DNA of 64,000 nt from Vagococcus coleopterorum (GTDB lineage: Bacteria; Bacillota; Bacilli; Lactobacillales; Vagococcaceae): the NCBI RefSeq assembly GCF_011303955.1, contig NZ_CP049886.1, positions 372,001-436,000 of the forward strand. Reading direction: 5' to 3'. The position numbers and the translations under genes were made by a program. The notes below the pieces were generated by a model, which searched no databases, had not been told where the DNA came from, and was given only the letters and a program-made list of their open reading frames with translations. Each line of letters opens with the position of its first letter. Positions within the stretch are counted from its first letter, which is position 1. This document shows, piece by piece, positions 1 to 9,314 of this stretch.

Positions 1-765
1 TGGGATAACATAATGTAAATGTGAATTGTTTTCTAACATTTCTGCTGCTTCTCCAGAAAATGATACGGCAGCTGCACTTTCTTCATTTATCATATACATT
101 TTAATTTCATCTGCCACAATCGCTTTCACGTTTGGGACTAAATCCATTAATTTTATTTTAGCGTTAATTAATTCTGTTTCATTTTTACTGTTCAAACTGT
201 TCCCTACACTATTTAACGATAACCCCAAAACTTCACGGGCACCATCAATTAACATTAAATTATTTCTTAACTCCGGACGCCATAAATCATCCCAAGATGT
301 CATGTTTTTTGAATCAATAAATTTATCATTATAAATTATTCCTAACGTTCCCCAAAAATAAGGAATAGAATAATTATTTTCTGGATCAAATTCTTGATTT
401 AAAAATTGTTCCGAAATATTTTCAAGTCCGATTAATTTATTTTTATCAATCGGTAATAACAATTTTTCTTTCATCATTTTTTGAATCATGTACTCACTAG
501 GAATAGCGATGTCGTAGCCCGTACCACCTTGTTGAATTTTTGTAAACATGGCTTCATTAGAATCAAATGTTTCATACCGAACTTTATAACCTGTTTGATC
601 TTCAAACTTAGTAATTAAAGATGGATCGATATAATCTCCCCAGTTATAGACTGTCAAAATATTATTAGCTGTATAACCTTGTGACTTTTCCAATGCTTGA
701 TTACCAAAAAATAAAATAAGAATAATAAATAAAATCCCAATGACTAAACTTCTTAACTTATTCAT
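1..765 (-). CDS. potD: PotD, spermidine/putrescine-binding protein (3' end beyond the window)
   Basis: Extracytoplasmic solute receptor of the polyamine ABC importer; the first 255 codons are present and the frame runs off position 1 (family length is about 350 residues). After an N-terminal hydrophobic segment (residues 6-20) the protein has YNWGDYIDPSLI at about residues 41-52, the typical start of the mature PotD lobe, then GTGYDIAIPSEYMI. I see no lipobox cysteine in the first 25 residues, so it is probably held by an uncleaved signal anchor or released by signal peptidase I. The ATG at 765 lies one base after the potC stop, so the four pot genes are translationally packed. Confidence 0.93.
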   Translation of the reverse strand, partial: MNKLRSLVIGILFIILILFFGNQALEKSQGYTANNILTVYNWGDYIDPSLITKFEDQTGYKVRYETFDSNEAMFTKIQQGGTGYDIAIPSEYMIQKMMKEKLLLPIDKNKLIGLENISEQFLNQEFDPENNYSIPYFWGTLGIIYNDKFIDSKNMTSWDDLWRPELRNNLMLIDGAREVLGLSLNSVGNSLNSKNETELINAKIKLMDLVPNVKAIVADEIKMYMINEESAAAVSFSGEAAEMLENNSHLHYVIP

Positions 766-766
766 G

Positions 767-1591
767 CTAACTCAACCCCTTTCCAACTGGTCGTTGAGTT
801 TGTTTGCCTTTTTTACTATGTGACTCTTTTGTAATAAAATAATAACCTGCTACTAATAAGATTGAGAATAAAAACAATAGGGCGCTTAAGGCATTTATCT
901 CTAAACTAACACCCTGTCTAGCTCGAGAATATATTTCAACCGCCAACGTACTAAAGCCGTTACCTGTCACAAAGAACGTCACAGCAAAATCATCTAAGGA
1001 ATACGTGAAGGCCATAAAATAACCTGCAATAATACCTGGTGTGATAAAAGGGAGAATAACTTTTCTAATCACTTGCCAACTACTAGCGCCTAAATCTTTA
1101 GCTGCATCAACCATTGAATGGTTCATCTCTTTCAGCTTGGGCAAAACCATTAAAACAACAATCGGAATACTGAAGGCAACATGTGATAATAGCACTGATA
1201 AAAATCCTAGTTTAAACCCTAAAAATGTAAAGAAAATCAAAAAACTAGCACCTATAATAACATCAGGTGAGACCATCAAAATATTGTTAAAGCTTAATAG
1301 CGCATTACGTTTTTTTCGTTGCTTTGTATAGTAAATCATCATAGCTCCAAATGTACCAATCACTGTCGCGATCAGCGCAGATAAAAAAGCTAATAAGAAT
1401 GTATTTAGTACTATCCCGATTAAACGTCGATCCGAAAAAACATTTAGATAATGTTCAAAAGTCACACCTGTAAATTCTGTCATCGTACCACCTGCATTAA
1501 AAGAATAGAAAATTAAATAAAAAATCGGGAGATATAATAGCAAAAATACAAATGCCAAATAGACATTTGACCATTTAAACTTTTTTGTCAT
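767..1591 (-). CDS. potC: PotC, polyamine ABC transporter permease
   Basis: Second inner-membrane permease of the spermidine/putrescine importer, 274 residues, about six membrane helices. The cytoplasmic EAA loop that docks on the ATPase is visible around residue 165 (DAAKDLGASSWQVIRKVILP). Its ATG shares a base with the potB stop (TAATG at 1589-1593), so translation is coupled to potB; the stop lies one base before potD. Confidence 0.95.
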   Translation of the reverse strand: MTKKFKWSNVYLAFVFLLLYLPIFYLIFYSFNAGGTMTEFTGVTFEHYLNVFSDRRLIGIVLNTFLLAFLSALIATVIGTFGAMMIYYTKQRKKRNALLSFNNILMVSPDVIIGASFLIFFTFLGFKLGFLSVLLSHVAFSIPIVVLMVLPKLKEMNHSMVDAAKDLGASSWQVIRKVILPFITPGIIAGYFMAFTYSLDDFAVTFFVTGNGFSTLAVEIYSRARQGVSLEINALSALLFLFSILLVAGYYFITKESHSKKGKQTQRPVGKGLS

Positions 1592-2403
1592 TATTTATTA
1601 CCTCCTGTTTTTTTCTTTCTTTCACCAGTTATTAACATAATTACTAACATGGCTACAATCAGAACTACACCAATTGTTGAACCCATTCCCCAATTCTGAG
1701 TCACCATAAAATGCTCTTCTATCGCTGTTCCTAATGTAATGACACGGTTTCCACCAATTAAACGAGTCAACATAAATAAACTTAATGATGGAATAAATAC
1801 TGCTTGAACCCCGCTTTTAACACCATTCATAGATAAAGGAAATATCACTCTTCTAAACGTTTCCCAACTACTTGCTCCTAAATCTCGACTGGCACTTATT
1901 AAAGAAGGATTTAATTCTTCAAGCGTATTAAAAATTGGCATTATCATAAAAGGAATCTCAATATATGCTGCTACAAAAATAAAACTAAAATCCGTAAATA
2001 AAATTTGTTGCGAGCCTAATCCTGTCATTTCTAAAAATTGATTAATGCTACCATGAGCACTGAAAATACCGATAAATGCGTATGCTTTTAATAGTAAGTT
2101 AACCCAGGTTGGTAAAATAATCAGCATCAACCAAAGTTGTTTGTGTTTAGTACGAACTAAAAAGTAAGCAGTCGGATAACTAATAAATAAGACAACTAGC
2201 GTAATTAAAAAAGCATACCAGACTGAGTTAAACGTCATTGCCAAATAAGTTGTTGACGAAAAATACTCTTTATAGTTAACAAGACTAAAATTACCATCAA
2301 TCCCTTTAAACGACTGATAAATAATTAATAACACAGGTGTTACAACAAATAAAACCAACCATAGTATGTACGGGATAGAATATAACCGTTTTGTATTTGT
2401 CAT
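1591..2403 (-). CDS. potB: PotB, polyamine ABC transporter permease
   Basis: First inner-membrane permease of the polyamine importer, 270 residues, with about six hydrophobic helices and an EAA loop near residue 172 (SASRDLGASSWETFRRVIFP). It pairs with PotC to form the channel and with PotA dimers for energy. A GGAGGAG ribosome binding site falls in the 11-bp gap after potA. Gene order potA-potB-potC-potD is the usual one. Confidence 0.95.
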   Translation of the reverse strand: MTNTKRLYSIPYILWLVLFVVTPVLLIIYQSFKGIDGNFSLVNYKEYFSSTTYLAMTFNSVWYAFLITLVVLFISYPTAYFLVRTKHKQLWLMLIILPTWVNLLLKAYAFIGIFSAHGSINQFLEMTGLGSQQILFTDFSFIFVAAYIEIPFMIMPIFNTLEELNPSLISASRDLGASSWETFRRVIFPLSMNGVKSGVQAVFIPSLSLFMLTRLIGGNRVITLGTAIEEHFMVTQNWGMGSTIGVVLIVAMLVIMLITGERKKKTGGNK

Positions 2404-2414
2404 CGTACTCCTCC

Positions 2415-3503
2415 TTACTCTTCGTCGTAACTTTCTAGTCTTGCATCAAATTCTTCTTCCGTTTCGTTGAAACGCATAACATGAATGTCTTCCGGTTCAA
2501 AAGAAAGCCCCACTCTTGAGCCTTCTTTCGCTTTTCTTGTAGAATGGACCACCCATTCATTGCCATCATCATCATGTCCCACAATTTCGTAGTGAACTCC
2601 TCTAAATAACTGACTGTCCACCTTAACTTGCAGCTTACCATTTTCAACAGTTGTTAATGATAAATCTTCAGGGCGAATCATCACTTCGACTGATTCATTT
2701 GATTTCATTCCACCATCAACACACTCGAAACTCTTGCCAACAAATTCTACGCAGTTATCCTCAATCATATTTCCAGGAACAATATTACTTTCGCCAATGA
2801 AATCCGCCACAAATCGATTAATTGGTTCATCATAAATATCAACTGGAGTTCCACTTTGAATGATTTTCCCTTTTCTTAGCACAAATATCTCATCACTCAT
2901 AGCGAGCGCCTCTTCTTGATCGTGTGTCACAAAAATAAATGTAATGCCTAAACGCTTTTGTAATTCTCTTAATTCGTATTGCATATCTGTCCTTAACTTC
3001 AAATCTAAGGCAGACAGTGGTTCATCCAAAAGCAATACCTCTGGCTCATTAACAAGCGCACGCGCAATTGCAACTCTTTGACGTTGGCCACCTGACATTT
3101 CACTGATTTCACGATTACCAAAGCCGTCTAATTGAACCATTTTCAAAACTTCTTTTACCTTTTCTTCTATGATTGTTTGAGAAACTTTTTTAATTCTCAA
3201 ACCAAAAGCAATATTTTCAAAAACATTCATATGGGGAAATAAGGCATAGTCTTGAAATACCGTGTTTACTTTTCGCTTATTTGCTGGAATATCATTCACT
3301 CGTTTTCCTTCAAGTAAAATTTCACCTTGACTAGCTTCGTCAAACCCGGCAATCAATCGTAAAATAGTTGTTTTTCCACAACCTGATGGGCCTAGTAATG
3401 TGTAAAATTTACCTTGCTCAATATCAAAACTGACGTTATTTAAGACCACCGTCTCATCATAATTTTTCTTAACTTTTTTAAATGTAATAATCGGTTCCTT
3501 CAT
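2415..3503 (-). CDS. potA: PotA, polyamine ABC transporter ATPase
   Basis: ATP-binding subunit of the spermidine/putrescine importer, 362 residues. Walker [10 protein letters not shown] near residue 38, Q-loop FQDYALFPH near 83, signature SGGQRQR near 137, Walker [12 protein letters not shown] near 157 and H-loop THDQEEA near 190 are all intact. The remaining 130 residues form the C-terminal TOBE-type regulatory domain found in PotA/MalK-class ATPases. It starts 15 bp after the regulator gene, so regulator and transporter appear to be one transcription unit. Confidence 0.96.
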   Translation of the reverse strand: MKEPIITFKKVKKNYDETVVLNNVSFDIEQGKFYTLLGPSGCGKTTILRLIAGFDEASQGEILLEGKRVNDIPANKRKVNTVFQDYALFPHMNVFENIAFGLRIKKVSQTIIEEKVKEVLKMVQLDGFGNREISEMSGGQRQRVAIARALVNEPEVLLLDEPLSALDLKLRTDMQYELRELQKRLGITFIFVTHDQEEALAMSDEIFVLRKGKIIQSGTPVDIYDEPINRFVADFIGESNIVPGNMIEDNCVEFVGKSFECVDGGMKSNESVEVMIRPEDLSLTTVENGKLQVKVDSQLFRGVHYEIVGHDDDGNEWVVHSTRKAKEGSRVGLSFEPEDIHVMRFNETEEEFDARLESYDEE

Positions 3504-3518
3504 TAAATTCGCACCTCA

Positions 3519-4061
3519 CTATAAGTATGATTCTGTTACAACAATTAAAATATCACTGCGACCATTTGCTGTGTTTTTAATTTTATGATTGGCAACTGCC
3601 TTAAAGTATAAGCTCTCACCTGAACCTACAGCATACTTTTCTGTACCTAATTCCAGGGACACACTGCCTGATAAAATATAAACAAAAGTTTCAGCTTCAG
3701 ATGGATCAAATTCCTTATATTCTCCTTGCTTGTCTAAGCTTAATAAAATAGGCTCCATTTCCTTTTCGTTGGACTCAGAAATTAGCCAGTTCACTTGATA
3801 CCCCATCTCTTCATCACAATAAATTGTTTGTTCTTCTTTTGTATAAACAACCTTTTGCTCATCACTCTGTCCTTTGAAAAAGGCAGCTGGTGTTGTACCC
3901 AGCACTTCTAAAATATTAAAAAAAGTATCCATTGCCGGCGAGCTAAAATCATGTTCCAATTGACTGATGTAGCCTTTACTTAAATCTGTTCGTTCCGCCA
4001 ATTCTTCCTGTGTTAGATTTTTTTGAATTCTTAAGTTTCTTATCTTACTACCAATACTCAT
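3519..4061 (-). CDS. XRE-cupin transcriptional regulator of the pot operon
   Basis: A 180-residue DNA-binding protein: an XRE helix-turn-helix at residues 5-60 (RNLRIQKNLTQEELAERTDLSKGYISQLE) followed by a C-terminal cupin sensor domain at about 110-178 (EAETFVYILSGSVSLELG...). This two-domain class includes PuuR-like regulators that sense polyamines or related small molecules. Being first gene of the unit with potABCD 15 bp downstream, it most likely controls polyamine uptake and its own expression; a perfect palindrome lies in its promoter region. The ligand is inferred from context, not seen. Confidence 0.88.
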   Translation of the reverse strand: MSIGSKIRNLRIQKNLTQEELAERTDLSKGYISQLEHDFSSPAMDTFFNILEVLGTTPAAFFKGQSDEQKVVYTKEEQTIYCDEEMGYQVNWLISESNEKEMEPILLSLDKQGEYKEFDPSEAETFVYILSGSVSLELGTEKYAVGSGESLYFKAVANHKIKNTANGRSDILIVVTESYL

Positions 4062-4092
4062 TAAACCAGCCCTTCCTCTTGTTTGATATTAC

Positions 4093-4107
4093 TAAACAAA
4101 TTGTTTA
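4093..4107. promoter_or_regulatory. 15-bp palindrome, candidate operator of the pot regulator
   Basis: TAAACAA-A-TTGTTTA is a perfect 7-1-7 inverted repeat. It lies about 5-20 bases downstream of the start point predicted for the pot promoter (4119-4147), where bound repressor would block transcription. Binding by the adjacent XRE-cupin protein is an inference. Confidence 0.5.
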
Positions 4108-4118
4108 CTAGTTAATTC

Positions 4119-4147
4119 AGTATACTAATTTCCTTCTTATAATTCAA
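4119..4147 (-). promoter_or_regulatory. Promoter of the regulator-potABCD operon
   Basis: On the minus strand TTGAAT (4142-4147), a 17-bp spacer and TATACT (4119-4124). Read from sequence only; it lies 58 bp upstream of the regulator ATG. Confidence 0.6.
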
Positions 4148-4235
4148 TCATAATTAGCAATAACAATCGCTTTTGTCACAAAAATTACTTATACTAAAGT
4201 TAGTCAATGTTTTATCATTTTGAGGAGGGAATAGA

Positions 4236-5243
4236 ATGAAAGAATTTAACGCCTTAATGCTCGATTATAATGAAAAAGAACTAATTGAACCAAAAATCAA
4301 ACGTATCACTAAAGATCAATTATCCGATGGAGATGTCCTAATTAAAGTTGCCTATTCAAGCATCAACTATAAAGATGCTCTCGCAACCAATCCTAAATCA
4401 GGGGTTGTTCGTTCATACCCAATTATCCCTGGGATTGATTTAAGTGGAATAATTGTCGAGTCAGGAGATTCACAATTTAAAATTGGCCAAGAAGTACTTG
4501 TTACAGGTTACAAAACTGGGGTCGCACATAGTGGCGGCTTTAGTGAATATGCTCAAGTTCCTAATGAATGGATTGTTCCCATTCCAGGAGGGATGTCATT
4601 AAAAGACGTCATGACGTTAGGGACAGCAGGTCTAACAGCGGCTTTAGCTGTGAACGCCATCGAACGACAAGGACTTCGTCAAAAAAATGATGCTAGTATT
4701 CTAGTAACGGGTGCATCTGGTGGTGTCGGAAGTATTGCTATCAGTATTCTTAAAACGTTAGGATACAACAATATAACCGCTTTAACACGTAAAAAAGAAA
4801 CAGCGAAAGATTTTTTCAACTCACTTGGTTTAACGAAAGTACTTTCTCCTGAAGAGTTCACCCCTGATAAAATCAAACCTTTAATGGCTCAAAATTTCGA
4901 TTACGTCATTGATACTGTTGGTGGCAAACAACTAGAGGCCATTATCCCACAAATTAGTTACGATGGTAGCATTGCACTATGCGGTAATGCTGGTGGGATT
5001 AAATTCGAAACAACCGTCTTACCACATATTCTTAGAGGCGTGAGTATTTTAGGAATTGATTCTGTTAACATTTCTTTTGAAAAACGATTGTACATTTGGA
5101 ATCGCTTAGCCACAGATATGCACCCTGATAATTTAGAATGCATTATTTCCGACACCGTTAGCCTGTCAGATTTAGTACCTGCTTTCAATAAACTATTGCA
5201 AGGTGAAATGACTGGGCGTTACTTAGTAAACGTTACTAAGTAA
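4236..5243 (+). CDS. YhdH/AcuI-type medium-chain quinone oxidoreductase
   Basis: Zinc-independent medium-chain dehydrogenase of 335 residues. GroES-like N-terminal domain with SSINYKDALATNP (about 45-58) and PGIDLSG (about 68-74), then a Rossmann domain with VTGASGGVGSIAISILKTLGY (starting near 152) that binds NADPH. These are the marks of the YhdH/AcuI subfamily, whose E. coli and Rhodobacter members reduce acryloyl-CoA; many Firmicute members are annotated only as quinone oxidoreductase and the true substrate here is unknown. It is divergent from the pot operon with its own strong AGGAGG site (4222-4228). Confidence 0.85.
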   Translation: MKEFNALMLDYNEKELIEPKIKRITKDQLSDGDVLIKVAYSSINYKDALATNPKSGVVRSYPIIPGIDLSGIIVESGDSQFKIGQEVLVTGYKTGVAHSGGFSEYAQVPNEWIVPIPGGMSLKDVMTLGTAGLTAALAVNAIERQGLRQKNDASILVTGASGGVGSIAISILKTLGYNNITALTRKKETAKDFFNSLGLTKVLSPEEFTPDKIKPLMAQNFDYVIDTVGGKQLEAIIPQISYDGSIALCGNAGGIKFETTVLPHILRGVSILGIDSVNISFEKRLYIWNRLATDMHPDNLECIISDTVSLSDLVPAFNKLLQGEMTGRYLVNVTK

Positions 5244-5273
5244 GAATGCATTGACAGCATTGTCTCACTTGAC

Positions 5274-5296
5274 TTTAAAGGAGTAACTCCTTTAAA
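5274..5296 (+). terminator. Hairpin after the oxidoreductase gene
   Basis: TTTAAAGGAG-TAA-CTCCTTTAAA, a perfect 10-bp stem with a 3-nt loop, 30 bp after the stop. The following bases (ATTATAAC) are only weakly T-rich, so termination may be partial. Confidence 0.4.
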
Positions 5297-5329
5297 ATTA
5301 TAACAATACGTTATTTTGAAGGAGCACTT

Positions 5330-5941
5330 ATGAAAAACAAAAATAGAAAAAGAAATACTTATCAATTAACCATTCGAGCAATTTTAACGGCGATTATTAT
5401 TGTCCAGGGCATGATTCCTTTCATGGGATACATCCCATTGGGGGTTGTGAATATCACAATCATTCATATTACTGTGATTATCGCAGCGATTACATTAGGG
5501 CCTAAAGATGGCATGTTCATCGGTTTAGTCTGGGGCCTGATCACCTTAATTAGAGCTTGGACAATGCCGACAATGCCATTAGATTCGTTAGTTTTCACCA
5601 ATCCTATCATTTCTGTTTTACCAAGAATTGCCGTCGGAGCTGTCGCAGGTTATTTATTCATTACTATTTACAAAAAAACTGGTAAACAAAATATTGCAAC
5701 TGTCACTGCGGCAACGGCCGCAACTATTACAAATACTGTTTTAGTATTAGGTTTGATGGGCTTACTTTACAGCGGACCAGTTGCCTCGGCATTTGAAACA
5801 AATACCGATGGCTTATTTAAATTTTTAGCAGCCTTAGCATTTACAAATGGTATTCCTGAATTAATTGCAGCGATTATTATCACTCCGCTAATTGTTAATG
5901 CCATCTTTAAAGCTACAAGTTTATCACCTGATCATAAATAA
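5330..5941 (+). CDS. ECF transporter S component, substrate unknown
   Basis: A 203-residue membrane protein with about six hydrophobic segments, of the energy-coupling factor S-component type (small integral vitamin or cofactor receptors that share the EcfA1-EcfA2-EcfT module). A basic N-terminus is followed by the typical TIRAILTAIIIVQGMIPFMG first helix and a GPKDGMFIGLVWGLITL segment. The protein resembles the pantothenate/unassigned S-component group, but I see nothing that fixes the substrate. The general ECF core lies in this window at 12.2-14.7 kb. No riboswitch fits in the 86-bp upstream gap. Confidence 0.75.
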   Translation: MKNKNRKRNTYQLTIRAILTAIIIVQGMIPFMGYIPLGVVNITIIHITVIIAAITLGPKDGMFIGLVWGLITLIRAWTMPTMPLDSLVFTNPIISVLPRIAVGAVAGYLFITIYKKTGKQNIATVTAATAATITNTVLVLGLMGLLYSGPVASAFETNTDGLFKFLAALAFTNGIPELIAAIIITPLIVNAIFKATSLSPDHK

Positions 5942-5970
5942 AAAGAGAAGCGCTGAGCGCTTCTCTTTTT
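5941..5970. terminator. Bidirectional terminator between the S component and murB
   Basis: AAAAGAGAAGCGC-TGA-GCGCTTCTCTTTT, 13-bp stem flanked by A and T runs, between two convergent genes. Confidence 0.9.
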
Positions 5971-6867
5971 ATTTTCTGCCAATTATTCTAACTTCCGTTT
6001 CTAAACTCACATCAAATTTTTCTTTAATCACATCTTGAATATGTGCAATTAATTGAACATAGTCTGTTGCCGTAGCATTGTCTACATTGACAATAAACCC
6101 AGCATGTTTTTCTGAAACCTGCGCTCCACCTAATTGATAACCTTGCAGTCCGGCATCTTGGATTAACTTACCAGTGAAGTGCCCTTCTGGCCTCTTAAAA
6201 ACACTGCCACAAGATGGATATTCCAACGGTTGCTTACTTTCACGTAAGTCTGTTAACTCAAGCATTTTCTCATTAATAACAGCCTTATCACCATTTTCCA
6301 AGGCAAAAACAACTGATAAAATAATACTTGGTTCATCTTGAAAAATACTATGACGGTAAGAGAACTTTAATTCCTCATTCGTTAAGGTTTTAACTTCACC
6401 TGTTTGGGTAATGTAATCAACTGTTTTTACAACATCCGCAACTTCTCCACCATAGGCCCCAGCATTCATATACATTGCCCCCCAATACTGCCAGGAATAC
6501 CACAAGCGAACTCTAACCCCGTTAAACCTGCCTCTAGTGCAACACGAGCCGTATCGATTAGTTTGGCACCCGCTTCAACATGAAGCTCTGTGCCAACCAC
6601 TTCACATGCTGACATATCCGTTAATATCATAACTAACCCTTCGATACCTAGATCACTAACAATTAGATTACTTGCATTCCCAAGAATTGTCATCTGAATA
6701 TTATTAACAGTACAATATTCTGACACTTCTTTAACTTCTGAAACCGTCTTTGGAAATGCTAACACATCCGCCGGTCCACCAGTTTCCGTATATGTATACT
6801 TCGCAAGTGGCTCATTAAATTTTAGATTAATCGCTTTTAAATCATTTTTTATTTTTGTAATAGTCAT
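5969..6867 (-). pseudogene. murB: MurB, UDP-N-acetylenolpyruvoylglucosamine reductase, split by a frameshift
   Basis: MurB reduces UDP-GlcNAc-enolpyruvate to UDP-MurNAc in peptidoglycan synthesis. The N-terminal 133 codons (start ATG 6867) carry the FAD-binding PCMH part and run through [12 protein letters not shown], then hit a stop. The rest (from about 6505 to the stop at 5969) continues with [13 protein letters not shown], the substrate-binding [11 protein letters not shown] and the C-terminal ETEVRIIG. The two halves join perfectly if one base is added in the C6 run at 6478-6483, giving a normal 299-residue protein. No second lesion is visible. As murB is normally essential, a sequencing error in the homopolymer is likelier than real loss. 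Confidence 0.88.
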
Positions 6868-6938
6868 AAGTTAGGTTCCTTTCAATTGAAACATCTCGTT
6901 TATTTTATCACGAGATGCATTCTCTTTCCAGTCAATAA

Positions 6939-6967
6939 AAAAGTCTAGCCCAGATGGCTAGACTTTT
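6939..6967 (-). terminator. Terminator after rbsU
   Basis: Minus strand AAAAGTCTAGCC-ATCTG-GGCTAGACTTTT followed by TTATTG: a 12-bp stem just after the rbsU stop. Confidence 0.85.
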
Positions 6968-6970
6968 AGT

Positions 6971-7852
6971 TTATATTAAGACAGTTACTGTCGCTGCGAC
7001 AATAATTAATACTAACCCTAACACTGTAACACGCATTTCTTTTGTTGTTTTCTTTTGTCCCAAGAACCAGATACCTGTTAATGTTGCCAAAATAACTGAA
7101 GTTTGAGATAAAATAAATCCTGTCGCTAATCCATTCATGTTCGGTTGTGCAGAAATTAAATATGTTAATGCTGCAAAAGCAAAGAAGAAACCAGAGAAAA
7201 TATGTTTATATGTCACCACTTCTGAAAAGGCTGACTTTTCTTTCCCTGATAAAACAACTGCATAAACAACTGCTACCAGCAACATACCAATTGCCTGCGG
7301 TAGAAAGGCTTGCATACCATCTAAATTAGTTGCTTGTGGCGCTGCTGAGTATGCCCAATAACCAATTTCACCAATAGCTAAGTAAATAATCGCTTTTTTT
7401 AATAAACTTGAATTTTCTTGATTTTTTTCTTCTGACCAAACGGTTAATGCCGCCCCAATAACGATTAAAACTAATGCAAGACTTCCTAGAACCTTAGCCG
7501 TTACACCTGGCCAGTTACCTAGAGCAATAACACCCCATAATGATGCGCCTAACAGTTGGAAGGCAGTTGTAATCGGCATCGCACGAGATGATCCAATCAT
7601 ACCAAATGATTTGAACGTAATGATTTGAGCGGATGCCCAACCCACACCTGATAAAATTGCAAAAATTAAATCTTTACCACTCGCTAACTCAATTCCTTGA
7701 ACAAAGGCAAATACAAGGGCAAAAATTAATGTTCCTAATGTCGATCCAAGTATTTGGTTAACTGGTCTTCCCCCGATTTTTGAAGCAATAGTTGGATACA
7801 ACCCCCAACCTAATAAAGGTCCTAATCCGATTAATAAAGCTGTAGCATTCAT
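6971..7852 (-). CDS. rbsU: RbsU, ribose uptake permease (GRP/DMT family)
   Basis: A 293-residue ten-helix secondary transporter of the glucose/ribose porter family, a single-protein alternative to the RbsABC importer in Lactobacillales. It begins with LLIGLGPLLGWGLYPTIASK and has repeated hydrophobic helices throughout. An upstream in-frame GTG at 7861 exists, but AGGAG is 8 bases before the ATG at 7852, which fixes that start. Being last in rbsK-rbsD-rbsU and followed by a terminator supports ribose as substrate; the family can also carry glucose. Confidence 0.88.
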   Translation of the reverse strand: MNATALLIGLGPLLGWGLYPTIASKIGGRPVNQILGSTLGTLIFALVFAFVQGIELASGKDLIFAILSGVGWASAQIITFKSFGMIGSSRAMPITTAFQLLGASLWGVIALGNWPGVTAKVLGSLALVLIVIGAALTVWSEEKNQENSSLLKKAIIYLAIGEIGYWAYSAAPQATNLDGMQAFLPQAIGMLLVAVVYAVVLSGKEKSAFSEVVTYKHIFSGFFFAFAALTYLISAQPNMNGLATGFILSQTSVILATLTGIWFLGQKKTTKEMRVTVLGLVLIIVAATVTVLI

Positions 7853-7902
7853 TTTACACACTCCTATTAATTTGTATTTTCATTTCAACAAACCTATTTT
7901 CT

Positions 7903-8298
7903 TTAAAAAACAACATTACTTTCTAAAACAACATTTGCATATGGTGTTACTTCGCCTGTTCTAATAAACGCATGACAATTATTTAAATCTCTCTTCATTT
8001 CTTCATGTGGATAAAAAATAATTTCTGTCGTTGGTAATGTTTCTTTAATTTCAGCTAAGATATTTGGGTTTGCTGTTTTAATTTCCTCCGCCAAAAAGAT
8101 TCTTTGAACTTCAAGTTCTTCCAAGACATTTTTTAAAACATCCATAAACGTTGGTAATCCATGTGTCACAGCTAAATCAATTTTTTCAACAGACATTGGA
8201 ACTGGCATGCCAGCATCACCAATACTTAATTTATCAAAATGACCCATTTGTGAAATAACTCGTGAGATATCTGAATTAATTACTTTAGTTTTTTTCAT
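7903..8298 (-). CDS. rbsD: RbsD, D-ribose pyranase
   Basis: Interconverts the beta-pyran and beta-furan forms of D-ribose so that ribokinase can use it; a cytosolic protein of 131 residues, the usual size. The [19 protein letters not shown] segment (about residues 16-34) holds the conserved catalytic histidine and the GDAGMP loop; the C-terminal [18 protein letters not shown] is also typical. Confidence 0.95.
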   Translation of the reverse strand: MKKTKVINSDISRVISQMGHFDKLSIGDAGMPVPMSVEKIDLAVTHGLPTFMDVLKNVLEELEVQRIFLAEEIKTANPNILAEIKETLPTTEIIFYPHEEMKRDLNNCHAFIRTGEVTPYANVVLESNVVF

Positions 8299-8317
8299 TT
8301 TAAAGCCCCCAATTAAT

Positions 8318-9226
8318 TTATTTGTTTAGCTCGTTTAAATACGGAATTGATGGTTGGGCACCAAATCTTTGAACTGTTAATGATGACGCTTGATTACCAA
8401 AAAGAATCGCTTCTTCTAAATTACTAAAATCCGCTTTAAGAACACTACTTAAAGCACCAATAAACGTGTCTCCAGCTGCTGTTGTATCCACTGCTTCAAC
8501 CTTAAAGGCAGGTACAATACCTGATTTAACACCATTGTCGAAAAATGCACCCTTACTGCCAACTGTAATGATAACTGCTTCAATACCTAATTCGTGAAGT
8601 GCCTTGGCAGCTTCTTTCATTGTTTCTTCATCAGTGACTTTAATGCCTGTGATAATTTCTGTTTCCGTTTCGTTGGGAATAATCATATCCGTTACCGCTA
8701 ATAATTCTTGAGGAACATTTTCCAACGCAGGCGCAGGGTTTAAAATAGTTTTCACACCACAATCTCTTGCAATTTTAAACGCTTCAATAGTTGAATCCAT
8801 ATCACTTTCAAATTGAGCAATTAAAAAATCGCTTGCTTTAATAGTTTCTTTATACGCATTAACATGCGCTGGTGTAAATTCATTGTTTGCACCTGAATAA
8901 ATCATAATACTATTTTCACCATGGCTATCAACAACGATAAAAGCTTGCCCCGTTGATTCACCTTCGATAACTGCAACGGCATCTGTGTTAACTTCTTCTT
9001 GATTTAATAACTCCATCATTACTGTACCTTCTTTATCATTACCAATCGCACCGATAAAGTTAGTTGTTGCTCCCAATCGTTTCGCTGCAACAGCTTGGTT
9101 GGCACCTTTTCCACCACCGGAAGTAAAGTGTTCAACTGCATGTAATGTTTCCCCAGGTTTTGGCATTTCATTGACACGAAGTGTTGTGTCTAGATTAACA
9201 CTCCCAATTATTGTAACCGCATTCAT
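8318..9226 (-). CDS. rbsK: RbsK, ribokinase
   Basis: Phosphorylates ribose to ribose 5-phosphate with ATP. A 302-residue PfkB-family kinase with both signatures: [17 protein letters not shown] near residue 36 and [17 protein letters not shown] near 245, whose Asp is the catalytic base. An ATG five codons upstream (9241) is in frame but has no spacing from a ribosome binding site, while GGAG lies 9 bases before the ATG at 9226, so that start was chosen. First gene of rbsK-rbsD-rbsU. Confidence 0.95.
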   Translation of the reverse strand: MNAVTIIGSVNLDTTLRVNEMPKPGETLHAVEHFTSGGGKGANQAVAAKRLGATTNFIGAIGNDKEGTVMMELLNQEEVNTDAVAVIEGESTGQAFIVVDSHGENSIMIYSGANNEFTPAHVNAYKETIKASDFLIAQFESDMDSTIEAFKIARDCGVKTILNPAPALENVPQELLAVTDMIIPNETETEIITGIKVTDEETMKEAAKALHELGIEAVIITVGSKGAFFDNGVKSGIVPAFKVEAVDTTAAGDTFIGALSSVLKADFSNLEEAILFGNQASSLTVQRFGAQPSIPYLNELNK

Positions 9227-9273
9227 TTTTATCCGCTCCATTTCCCTTTAATAATTATATTGGTAACACATTT

Positions 9274-9304
9274 AGTTAAATCGGTTTATTAAAACGGTTT
9301 AACT
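9274..9304. promoter_or_regulatory. 31-bp imperfect palindrome, candidate RbsR operator
   Basis: The two ends AGTTAAA and TTTAACT are exact inverted repeats and the interior keeps the pattern CGnTTTA..TAAAnCG. It lies directly downstream of the rbsK promoter start point, a normal place for a LacI-family repressor such as the adjacent RbsR. Confidence 0.6.
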
Positions 9305-9314
9305 CTCTGACAAA

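Noticed and set aside
4170-4200. Promoter for the YhdH-type gene from TTGTCA and TATACT
   Set aside because: The two boxes are only 11 bp apart; no good alternative -35 box seen.
6892-6938. Promoter for murB from TTGACT and TAAAAT
   Set aside because: The spacer is 22 bp, too long; an 8-bp inverted repeat CATCTCGT/ACGAGATG (6892-6917) is present but too short to call an operator.
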